Of a DNA stretch of 5,077 nt, positions 1-5,077 are shown one piece after another. A program made the translations under genes and the position numbers. Each line of letters begins with the position of its first letter. Position 1 is the first letter of the stretch. The stretch covers positions 1 through 5,077 of the forward strand of contig CAMLHR010000110.1 in assembly GCA_946479915.1 (NCBI GenBank). The letters run 5' to 3'. The stretch comes from an uncultured Lysobacter sp. GTDB taxonomy: Bacteria; Pseudomonadota; Gammaproteobacteria; Xanthomonadales; Xanthomonadaceae. Under the pieces are notes generated by a model that saw only the letters and a list, made by a program, of their open reading frames with translations, did not search any database and had not been told where the DNA came from.

Positions 1-1104
1 CAGGCGCCAGTCCTCGACCGTCTCCACGCCCTCGGCCACGACGTTGAGGCCGAGCTTGCGCGCGAGGTCAAGGCTCGCCTCGATCATCGCGCGCTTGCGC
101 GGCTGGGTGTCGGCCCCACTGACGAACACCTGGTCGATCTTGAGTTCGGTGAACGGCACCTGCGACAGCTTGGCGAGCGACGAATAGCCGGTGCCGAAGT
201 CGTCCACCGACAACCCGAAGCCCTTCAGGCGCAGCCGCGCGAGCAGCCCGAGCGTGCGCGCCACGTCCGCCATCACGGAGCTCTCGGTGATTTCCAGCAC
301 GACGTCGCCCGGATCCACGCCGTGCGACTTCACGATCTGCTCGTAGCGGTCCGCGCTCGCCTGGTCCGCGAGGGTCGCGGGGGAGACGTTCACCGACAGG
401 CACAGGCAGAGATCCTGCGCTTCCCAGCGCTTGATCCACGCGCACCCCTGGTCGAGCATCGAGTCGGTGAGCGCCCCGGCCAGGCCCTCGCGCTCGAGCA
501 CCGGCACGAAGTGGCGCGGCAGGATGAATCCCTCGCCGTTGCGCTCCCAGCGCGCCAGCGCCTCCACCGCCACCGGCTTGCCGTTGGCGATCTCCACCTG
601 CAGCTGGAACCACGGCACGATCCGGCCCGCGGCGAGCGCGTCGCGCAGGTCCGCGACGGGTGCCTCGACCGGCGCGACATCGGGCCGGGCGTGCAGCTGG
701 TCGTCGGAACGGGAGAGCACGTCCTGCAGCTTGGCCAGCGTCAGCGGCTTCTCCACGCAGCCGAACACGCGCAGCCCGAAGGCCCGCGTCATGGCCTGCA
801 CGGTGTTGAGCAGGGCCGGGTCGAGGGCGCTCACCAGCACCACCGCCGGCGCCAGGTGCTCGCGCGCCACGTGCTCGATGAACTGCACGCCGTCCATTCC
901 CGGCATGTCCAGGTCGACCAGGACGACCTCGGGCGCGTCGGCGGCCCCGGCGCGCAGGAGCCCGCGCAGGGTTTCCAGCGCGCCCGCGCCGTCCCCGGCT
1001 TCCCGTACCTGCTCGATGCCCAGCTCCGCCAGCAACCGCAACGCCATGCGTCGCTGGAAGCCGTGGTCCTCCACCACCATCACGCGCAAAGCCGAAAGGG
1101 CCAT
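1..1104 (-). CDS. Response regulator with REC and EAL domains (c-di-GMP phosphodiesterase), C-terminus cut by window edge
   Basis: The protein is predicted to hydrolyse cyclic-di-GMP to pGpG in the cytoplasm under control of a partner histidine kinase. 368 residues are visible. The receiver domain (about 6-130) has the acidic pair E12-D13, phospho-acceptor D64 in DLDMPGMDG, S92 and K119 followed by P120, so it looks phosphorylatable. A linker (about 131-150) leads to the EAL domain (about 151 onward): E181 of EALARW, N239 of SVNVSP, E271 and E274 of EITES, D301-D302 starting the loop DDFGTGYSSL, K322 of LKID and E358 of VVAEGVE. All expected metal-binding and catalytic residues seen so far are present, so it should be active. 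Roughly the last 25-35 residues of the domain lie beyond position 1. The start at 1104 is supported by AAGGGAG (1117-1111), six bases upstream. The architecture matches stand-alone REC-EAL regulators such as RocR and PvrR of Pseudomonas; orthology is not claimed. It follows the adhesin gene in the same direction, 96 bp away. Confidence 0.95.
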   Translation of the reverse strand, partial: MALSALRVMVVEDHGFQRRMALRLLAELGIEQVREAGDGAGALETLRGLLRAGAADAPEVVLVDLDMPGMDGVQFIEHVAREHLAPAVVLVSALDPALLNTVQAMTRAFGLRVFGCVEKPLTLAKLQDVLSRSDDQLHARPDVAPVEAPVADLRDALAAGRIVPWFQLQVEIANGKPVAVEALARWERNGEGFILPRHFVPVLEREGLAGALTDSMLDQGCAWIKRWEAQDLCLCLSVNVSPATLADQASADRYEQIVKSHGVDPGDVVLEITESSVMADVARTLGLLARLRLKGFGLSVDDFGTGYSSLAKLSQVPFTELKIDQVFVSGADTQPRKRAMIEASLDLARKLGLNVVAEGVETVEDWRL

Positions 1105-1153
1105 CCTTCGCTCCCTTGGACACTGCAACAACGGCGGGGACCACCATACCGCG

Positions 1154-1191
1154 CCGGTCCCACCCCGCGCACGCGCGCCGGGCGGGACCGG
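1154..1191 (-). terminator. Strong GC hairpin after the adhesin stop codon, without a U-tract
   Basis: Arms 1154-1165 and 1180-1191 pair over 12 positions; an inner GCGC stem (1167-1170 with 1175-1178) closes a 4-base loop after a C-C mismatch. The single imperfect pair of the outer stem (1162 with 1183) is A-C when read as plus-strand RNA but U-G when read as minus-strand RNA, so the fold fits a minus transcript better. It begins about 10 bases after the adhesin stop codon. No T-run follows on the minus strand, so it is not a textbook intrinsic terminator. It may end or partly end adhesin transcription, or protect the 3' end of its mRNA while some transcription continues into the REC-EAL gene. 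Confidence 0.55.
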
Positions 1192-1200
1192 TGTCCCGGT

Positions 1201-3309
1201 CTACAGGTCGATGCCGAATCCGACGCCGGCCGCCCCCTCGTCGCCGCTGAAGGACGCGCCGATGCTGAAGGACGCGCGCTCGCCGATCGCCTTTCCGTAC
1301 CCGATCGCGAGGGCCTTCTCGCCCTCCTGGAACCCGACGCCCACCGCGATCCGGCCGCGCGGGCTGCGGCTGCCGGCGGCGTTGATGCCCATCTGCACCA
1401 TGGCGGTGTTCATCGCACCGGTGCGGTTGATGCGCTGGTCGGTCTCGTCGAGGCGCTCCCACACGTCGTCCTGGAAGTTGTCCCACTGCTGGGACATCGC
1501 ATCGAAGCGGGCATCGGTGTAATCGCGCGCCGCGGCCAGCGTGTTCGCGTCGCCCTGTTCCATCTGGCGGAGGTTGACGGCATCGCCGTCGTCCTGGCCG
1601 TCGGCGACGTTTGAGACGCGGACCGACGTGCCGGCGCCCGCGCCGCTGTTGCCGAGGACCAGCCGGTCGGCCTCGCCGTCACCGTCCTCGTCGACGAGCG
1701 CACCGCCGTCGCCACCCGCACCCGCGGGCCCTTCGGGACCTTCCGGTCCCTGGGGACCTTCGGGACCTTGGGGACCGGCCGGGCCGGCAGGGCCCTGCGG
1801 ACCCGTTGCGCCGTCCGCGCCGTCCGCGCCGTCAGCCCCATCGGCACCGTCCTGTCCCGCTGGACCCTGGGGGCCCTGCGGACCGGTCGCACCGTCGGCG
1901 CCGTCCTGGCCCGCGGGGCCTTGCGGACCTGCCGGACCCTGGGGGCCCGTCGCGCCATCGGCACCATCCGCGCCGTCCTGCCCAGCCGGACCTTGTGGAC
2001 CTGCGGGACCCTGGGGACCCGTCGCGCCATCGGCGCCATCCGCGCCGTCCTGGCCAGCGGGACCTTGCGGACCTGCGGGGCCCTGGGGACCCGTCGCGCC
2101 ATCGGCGCCGTCGGCACCGTCCTGGCCCGCGGGGCCTTGCGGACCGGCCGGACCTTGCGGGCCCGTCGCGCCGTCCGCGCCATCGGCACCGTCCGCACCC
2201 GCCGGACCCGCGGGACCCTGCGGGCCGGCGGGTCCCTGCGGCCCCGGCGTCAGCTCGATGTCGTCAATCTGCGTCTGCAGGTCGTCCAGCGCGCTGTCCA
2301 CGGCGGCGAACGCGCTGCCCACGTCGTTGTAGTTCCCGCCCTGGATGGAGTACGTCGGCGCGGTGAAGATGCCGCCGGCGAACGAAGCTCCGCCGCCGAA
2401 GAAGTTCATCAGCGAGCTGGCGGTCGAATTCAACTGCCCCACGGTCACCGCGTCCGTGTCCGCGATGCCGTCCGCCAGGTTCACCAGCCGCCGCTCGTCG
2501 CCGCTGGAACCGATCGAGAACGTGTTGGTTTCCGTCGCGCGGGCCCCCTCGCCGATCGCCACCGCGTCGGTCACCCCCGCCTCGACCGTCGCGCCCGTGC
2601 CCATCGCGATCGAGTTGGTCGAACCGTCCTCCACCGTCGCGGAACGACCGATCGCGATCGCCGCCTGCGAACCGCTGCCCGTCGACGTGCCGACCCTCGC
2701 GCCGGTGGCGAGGTCGTTGCCACCGCCGATCGCGATCGAGTAGGCCGAACCGGTCGAGGTACTCGACAGGACCTGTCCCACGCTGCCCAGCGCGGTGGCG
2801 TAGTCGCTTTCGACCCGATTGACGAAGCCGATCGCGGTGCTCCCGGTGAAGAGGGCGTTGTTTGCGACGCCCATGGACAGCGCGTACTGGCCGGTTGCCG
2901 TGTTGTTGGCGCCGAACGCACTGGCGGTGTCACCGGCGGTGTTGCCGTTTCCCACGGCCGTACTGGAGGCACCGCTTGCGATGTTGGTCACGCCGATGGC
3001 GGTGCTCCCGTTGCCGGACGCCTCGTTGACGGTACCGACCGCGGTACTGGCCAGCCCCGAGGCCTCGTTCGAGTTGCCGACGGCCGTACCCTGGAGACCG
3101 CTCGCATCGTTGGTCGCGCCGCACGCCAGCGCGTTGTTCCCGGCGGCCGTCGAGCCACCCGTGTCCTGTACGGTCCCGTCGTCCACGACGCAGGTCTCGC
3201 CGGCGTGCGCGGACATCGACGGCACCAAGGCCGCGGCAAGCGCGAGCGGAAGGATGGCGGGGAGCAGGCGACGCCGACGCGCCCGCATCGTGTCAGTCAT
3301 TGCATTCAT
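1201..3309 (-). CDS. Trimeric autotransporter adhesin (YadA-like) with collagen-like stalk
   Basis: This is a predicted outer-membrane surface adhesin of 702 residues that assembles as a homotrimer. Order of parts: signal peptide 1-36 (basic RARRRR, hydrophobic core, likely cleavage after AHA); a short N-terminus with the only two cysteines noticed, C40 and C63; YadA head repeats about 60-267, with TAVG/TAIG-type motifs roughly every 14 residues at 75, 89, 103, 117, 130, 144, 158 and 172, then looser copies; neck 272-294 ([20 protein letters not shown]); short linker and helix 295-353; collagen-like Gly-X-Y stalk 356-536; DxDxDGxxD motif 540-548; second neck-like segment 562-585 (VSNVADG...DAVNLRQ); helix about 587-630; YadA-type anchor about 631-702, four beta strands per chain. 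The start at 3309 is preferred over an upstream in-frame start at 3354 because AAGGA (3320-3316) lies six bases before it and the signal peptide then begins directly. Stop is TAG at 1203-1201. The C-terminal residue is Leu, where YadA-type anchors usually end in an aromatic residue. Ligand unknown. Confidence 0.95.
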   Translation of the reverse strand: MNAMTDTMRARRRRLLPAILPLALAAALVPSMSAHAGETCVVDDGTVQDTGGSTAAGNNALACGATNDASGLQGTAVGNSNEASGLASTAVGTVNEASGNGSTAIGVTNIASGASSTAVGNGNTAGDTASAFGANNTATGQYALSMGVANNALFTGSTAIGFVNRVESDYATALGSVGQVLSSTSTGSAYSIAIGGGNDLATGARVGTSTGSGSQAAIAIGRSATVEDGSTNSIAMGTGATVEAGVTDAVAIGEGARATETNTFSIGSSGDERRLVNLADGIADTDAVTVGQLNSTASSLMNFFGGGASFAGGIFTAPTYSIQGGNYNDVGSAFAAVDSALDDLQTQIDDIELTPGPQGPAGPQGPAGPAGADGADGADGATGPQGPAGPQGPAGQDGADGADGATGPQGPAGPQGPAGQDGADGADGATGPQGPAGPQGPAGQDGADGADGATGPQGPAGPQGPAGQDGADGATGPQGPQGPAGQDGADGADGADGADGATGPQGPAGPAGPQGPEGPQGPEGPEGPAGAGGDGGALVDEDGDGEADRLVLGNSGAGAGTSVRVSNVADGQDDGDAVNLRQMEQGDANTLAAARDYTDARFDAMSQQWDNFQDDVWERLDETDQRINRTGAMNTAMVQMGINAAGSRSPRGRIAVGVGFQEGEKALAIGYGKAIGERASFSIGASFSGDEGAAGVGFGIDL
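1702..2244 (-). repeat. Collagen-like Gly-X-Y region of the adhesin (about 60 triplets)
   Basis: Glycine occupies every third residue from G356 to G536 without interruption. Triplets used are almost only [15 protein letters not shown] and GPE. Proline occurs only in the X position, as expected in an organism without prolyl hydroxylase. There are about 20 Asp and 3 Glu but no Lys or Arg, so the stalk is strongly acidic. The region should fold as a collagen triple helix, matching the threefold symmetry of the autotransporter. The opposite strand carries long proline-rich open frames here, which are artefacts of the repeat. Confidence 0.93.
1720..2160 (-). repeat. Imperfect tandem repeats of 72 bp and variants coding for the stalk
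   Basis: Three consecutive 72-bp units (2160-2089, 2088-2017, 2016-1945) each encode the same 24 residues: PQG/PAG triplets followed by QDG, ADG and ATG triplets. They are followed by a 63-bp unit (1944-1882, one ADG fewer), an 81-bp unit (1881-1801, one PAG fewer but two ADG more) and a final degenerate 81-bp unit (1800-1720) with PEG triplets. All lengths are multiples of nine bases, so gain or loss keeps both the reading frame and the Gly-X-Y register. Differences among the three 72-bp copies are all synonymous. Confidence 0.9.
2785..3087 (-). repeat. YadA head repeats, about 42 bp period
   Basis: This encodes adhesin residues 75-175, where a roughly 14-residue motif ([15 protein letters not shown]) recurs about eight times with one 13-residue step near residue 130. 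In the YadA family these repeats form a trimeric left-handed beta-roll that binds host or surface ligands. Copies diverge from each other in sequence, unlike the near-identical stalk repeats. Confidence 0.85.
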
Positions 3310-3314
3310 CGGGG

Positions 3315-3379
3315 ATCCTTCGGTAGGCGGCGATGCGCCGCATTCAGCCGACACGACGATTCGCGCGGACCCGAAGGAT
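3315..3379 (-). promoter_or_regulatory. Inverted repeat able to mask the adhesin ribosome binding site
   Basis: ATCCTTCGG at 3315-3323 and CCGAAGGAT at 3371-3379 are perfect 9-bp inverted copies, 47 bases apart. Read as minus-strand mRNA, the downstream arm contains the adhesin Shine-Dalgarno AAGGA (3320-3316), so pairing would hide it. The spacer holds its own small hairpin, GCGGCG-CAT-CGCCGC (3341-3327), which would bring the arms together. Whether the upstream arm is in the mRNA depends on an unmapped transcription start. If the CGTAAT at 3383-3378 is the -10 box, the arm would be excluded. Confidence 0.5.
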
Positions 3380-3416
3380 TACGTTGCAGGCAGGCGCCAG
3401 GGGACACCCGCCATGC

Positions 3417-3459
3417 AAAAAAGGCGTGCGGCGCCGGTTCCGCCCCGGCACCGCACGCC
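3417..3459 (-). terminator. Rho-independent terminator, minus direction, upstream of the adhesin
   Basis: On the minus strand a stem of 15 pairs (3459-3445 with 3437-3423) closes a 7-base loop and runs directly into six T residues (3422-3417). The stem is nine perfect pairs, one G-U, then five perfect pairs. The same position is a C-A mismatch in plus-strand RNA, and the plus strand has no T-run after the hairpin, so function is minus-only. It lies 108 bases before the adhesin start, with no annotated minus-strand gene immediately upstream. It could be an attenuator in the adhesin leader, an insulator, the end of an unannotated small RNA, or the end of antisense read-through from the gene at 4678-5077. 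Confidence 0.88.
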
Positions 3460-3511
3460 AGCCTGCGCTAGGGTAGGCCGCACGCCGCGTCCCCCTGTCC
3501 GTTCCCCCGGC

Positions 3512-3567
3512 GTGGCGGCCTGTCCTGCGATGGCAGGTCCACTGTGGCGGCCGATGGCCGGCCTGTC
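3512..3567. repeat. Short direct repeats, possible operator area
   Basis: GTGGCGGCC occurs at 3512-3520 and 3544-3552 (32 bp, about three helical turns, apart), and CGGCCTGTC at 3516-3524 and 3559-3567. Small dyads CCTGC-GATG-GCAGG (3524-3537) and CGGCC-GAT-GGCCG (3548-3560) lie among them. AraC-type regulators bind direct repeats, and this is just upstream of the araC-type gene, but nine-base repeats in DNA this GC-rich can arise by chance. Confidence 0.25.
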
Positions 3568-3612
3568 TTTGTCCTTGCGTCCACCCTCCTTGACCGCCCG
3601 TCCCGGATTGCC

Positions 3613-4674
3613 ATGCCGCCGGACCCGATCCCCGCCACGCACTTCGAAACCGCGTCGCTCGACGCGGACGACCAGTTCGAGGCCTGGCGGGAGGTCATCT
3701 CGGTGGTGTTCGACGTCGCGCCGGCCCTCGGGCAACGGCGCACGACGGGGTTCGCGGCGACCGCCCATGCGTTCCACATGGGCGAACTGCTGCTGGTGGA
3801 CACGCGGTTCGAGGGCCAGCAGTTCCTGCGCACGCCGCGCCAGTTGCGCACGGACTGGCTCGACCATTTTTTGGTGCAGTACTACCGCGAGGGCGGCTAC
3901 GTCGGCGAAGTCGGGGGCGAAGGCATGGAGATCCTGCCCGGCAGCGTGTCCGTACTGGACCTCGCGCAGCCGCTGCACACGCATGCCACCGCGGCGGAGT
4001 GCCTGTCGCTCGTGGTGCCCCGCGACGTAATGGCCGCCCTGGTGCCGTCCGCGGAGGCATTGCACGGCAAGGTCCTGGAAGGCGCGGCCAGTCGCCTGCT
4101 CGGCGACCACCTGGCGAGCCTGGAACGCGAATTGCCCCGCGTCCCCGCGACGCAGGCGCCCGAGATCGCCGCCGCGAGCGGGCTGCTGATGGCCGCGTGC
4201 CTGCGCCCCAGCGCCGATGCGGCCGCCGCCGCTCGGCCGCACCTGGACCCGTTGCTGCTCGCACGGGCGCGGCGCTACATCGACGTGTGCCTCGACGACC
4301 CCCGCGCGGGTGAGCTCACGCCCGACGCGCTGTGCCGCGCGATCGGCACGTCGCGGTCGCGCCTGTTCGAGCTGTTCAAGCCCAGGGGCGGCGTGCGTCG
4401 CTACGTGCAGGGGCGCCGCCTGGCCCGCCTGCATGCGGCGCTGGCCGATCCCGCGCAGCAGGCGTCGATCATGGCGCTGGCCGAGCGCTACGGCTTCGCC
4501 AGCCACGCCCATGCCAGCCGCCTGTTCCGCCAGCACTACGGCTACAGCCCCAGCGATGTGCGCGCCGACCCCGCGCTGGTGCTGCGTGCCCGCGCGGCGC
4601 CACGCGGGAGCATCTCCAGTGGCGGCTCGGATCCAGCCGGTTTCGATGACTGGATCCGCGAGCTCAGGACCTGA
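3613..4674 (+). CDS. AraC-family transcriptional regulator
   Basis: This is a predicted cytoplasmic DNA-binding regulator of 353 residues, a typical length for the family. The N-terminal half (about 20-175) resembles the cupin-like AraC-binding sensor domain, with QFEAWREVI at 21-29 and a beta-rich stretch ending near the PRDVM at 136-140. The C-terminal AraC/XylS DNA-binding domain (about 212-318) has two helix-turn-helix units, near 235-256 (LTPDALCRAIGTSRSRLFEL) and 285-318 (ALAERYGFASHAHASRLFRQ followed by HYGYSPSDVRA). A 35-residue tail follows. The ligand is unknown. Start: ATG 3613 places the QFEAW motif at the usual distance from the N-terminus but has only a weak ribosome site. An in-frame GTG at 3544 with AGG six bases upstream would add 23 residues and cannot be excluded. 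The gene is divergent from the adhesin, which makes the adhesin a plausible target, and it ends 3 bp from the convergent gene on its right. Confidence 0.92.
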   Translation: MPPDPIPATHFETASLDADDQFEAWREVISVVFDVAPALGQRRTTGFAATAHAFHMGELLLVDTRFEGQQFLRTPRQLRTDWLDHFLVQYYREGGYVGEVGGEGMEILPGSVSVLDLAQPLHTHATAAECLSLVVPRDVMAALVPSAEALHGKVLEGAASRLLGDHLASLERELPRVPATQAPEIAAASGLLMAACLRPSADAAAAARPHLDPLLLARARRYIDVCLDDPRAGELTPDALCRAIGTSRSRLFELFKPRGGVRRYVQGRRLARLHAALADPAQQASIMALAERYGFASHAHASRLFRQHYGYSPSDVRADPALVLRARAAPRGSISSGGSDPAGFDDWIRELRT

Positions 4675-4677
4675 CGG

Positions 4678-5077
4678 TCAGAACGTGAACACCTCGGCGC
4701 AGGGCGAGCTGCTGCCGGCCGGCATGATCAGCTGCAGCATGCCGGCCATCTCGCGCGCATAGGCATCGGCGTCGGCGACGGTCGAGATCGACCGCTTCAT
4801 CGCCACCGCGCCGCAGGCCACCCAGGCCTGGGTGTTGTCCGGATCGGACTCGGCGAGCGCCATGTACTCCATCGCCAGCGCTTCCCAGCGCGCGCTGTCG
4901 TCGTTCTCGACCACCGCGTCCGCGCCGCTCCCGCCGACGAGCACCAGCCGCGACGGCACGTTGTAGGCGTCGTCGGGCTTGAACGCCTCGATGGTGCGTT
5001 CGTCGATGTAGCGCAGGCCGTAATTGGTCTGGGTGTTGTCGTTCCAGAAGTGGAATTCGTCGTCGTCGTAACGGGTG
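4678..5077 (-). CDS. Unrecognised protein, C-terminal 132 residues only
   Basis: An open frame enters from the right edge and runs to TGA at 4680-4678; the N-terminus lies outside the window. A GTG at 4959 is an internal valine rather than a credible start, because the frame stays open and well composed up to 5077. The visible part is acidic and aromatic near the edge (RYDDDEFHFWND, NTQTNYGLRYIDERT), then has VPSRLVLVGGSG, a probable helical stretch (SARWEALAMEYMALAESD), WVACGAVAMKRS and a C-terminal tail with a second cysteine (SSSPCAEVFTF). I recognise no family. The two cysteines and polar composition would suit a periplasmic or secreted protein, but that is a guess. It is convergent with the AraC gene, 3 bp between stops, leaving no room for a terminator between them. 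Confidence 0.8.
   Translation of the reverse strand, partial: TRYDDDEFHFWNDNTQTNYGLRYIDERTIEAFKPDDAYNVPSRLVLVGGSGADAVVENDDSARWEALAMEYMALAESDPDNTQAWVACGAVAMKRSISTVADADAYAREMAGMLQLIMPAGSSSPCAEVFTF

Larger units (their letters stand above)
3310..3612. promoter_or_regulatory. Divergent intergenic region between adhesin and AraC regulator
   Basis: This 303-bp stretch has no convincing gene. It separates the minus-strand adhesin start (3309) from the plus-strand AraC start (3613) and must hold the promoters of both. It contains the ribosome-site inverted repeat (3315-3379), the minus-direction terminator (3417-3459), and short direct repeats and dyads (3512-3567). No sigma-70 promoter with both boxes could be assigned. 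Plus-strand TTGACC at 3590-3595 resembles a -35 box but has no fitting -10. Minus-strand CGTAAT at 3383-3378 resembles a -10 but has no -35. Confidence 0.7.

Noticed and set aside
1143..1148. Minus-strand TATGGT as a -10 box for the REC-EAL gene
   Set aside because: No acceptable -35 element lies 16-18 bases upstream; the spot is inside the hairpin-flanking GC-rich DNA.
68..1486. Long minus-strand Arg/Gly-rich open frame, and plus-strand frames over 322-1614 and 431-1522
   Set aside because: These overlap the REC-EAL and adhesin genes in other frames, have low-complexity Arg/Ala/Pro composition typical of GC-rich shadows, and contain no domain.
1720..2160. Regular repeats that could be taken for a CRISPR array
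   Set aside because: Units are directly adjacent with no unique spacers, are not palindromic, and encode an in-frame collagen pattern.
1541..2332. Long plus-strand open frame with GPC/GPA/SAPSAP-like proline-rich repeats
   Set aside because: It is the reverse complement of the Gly-X-Y coding repeats; the minus-strand frame has a signal peptide, head, neck and anchor, which this lacks.
3379..3414. Possible 11-residue leader peptide (MAGVPWRLPAT) on the minus strand between the terminator and the adhesin
   Set aside because: It has no ribosome site (the start abuts the T-run) and no run of regulatory codons; it can arise by chance.
3570..3600. Minus-strand GGACGCAAGGAC, resembling part of a c-di-GMP (GEMM) riboswitch
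   Set aside because: The remaining conserved GEMM elements, such as the GCAAACC segment with its GAAA loop and the second stem with its receptor, are not seen at the right positions.
3544..3612. N-terminal extension of the AraC protein from GTG 3544
   Set aside because: The extra 23 residues show no family similarity and the ATG at 3613 fits the usual N-terminus, although the better ribosome site at the GTG keeps this open.
3379..4536. 385-codon minus-strand frame opposite the AraC gene
   Set aside because: It runs through the terminator and is antisense to a clear AraC protein; its composition is shadow-like.

Overview
The window is GC-rich (strong G/C bias at third codon positions). It looks like a chromosomal segment from a gammaproteobacterium of the Xanthomonadaceae/Lysobacteraceae type (Lysobacter, Luteimonas, Stenotrophomonas-like). 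That placement is an inference from base composition, the trimeric-autotransporter architecture and the REC-EAL regulator; no rRNA or marker gene is present to prove it. No mobile element, tRNA, rRNA or CRISPR array was seen.

Layout, left to right: (1) 1-1104, minus strand: a response regulator with a receiver domain fused to an EAL cyclic-di-GMP phosphodiesterase domain, cut off at its C-terminus by the window edge. (2) 1105-1200: a short gap holding a strong GC hairpin just after the next gene's stop. (3) 1201-3309, minus strand: a 702-residue trimeric autotransporter adhesin (YadA type) with a signal peptide, a head of about 14-residue YadA repeats, a neck, an uninterrupted collagen-like stalk of about 60 Gly-X-Y triplets, a DxDxDG motif, a second neck-like segment, a helix and a YadA membrane anchor. 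(4) 3310-3612: a 303-bp divergent intergenic region containing an intrinsic terminator that works in the minus direction and an inverted repeat that can mask the adhesin's ribosome binding site. (5) 3613-4674, plus strand: an AraC-family transcriptional regulator. (6) 4678-5077, minus strand: the C-terminal 132 residues of an unrecognised protein, convergent with the AraC gene and only 3 bp from its stop.

Working picture (inference): the AraC regulator is divergent from the adhesin and may control it. The adhesin mRNA leader may be regulated further at the RNA level by the terminator and by ribosome-site masking. The REC-EAL protein, co-directional and 96 bp downstream, would lower cyclic-di-GMP, the signal that commonly governs surface adhesion. 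The most notable items are the collagen-stalked adhesin and the structured leader in front of it.
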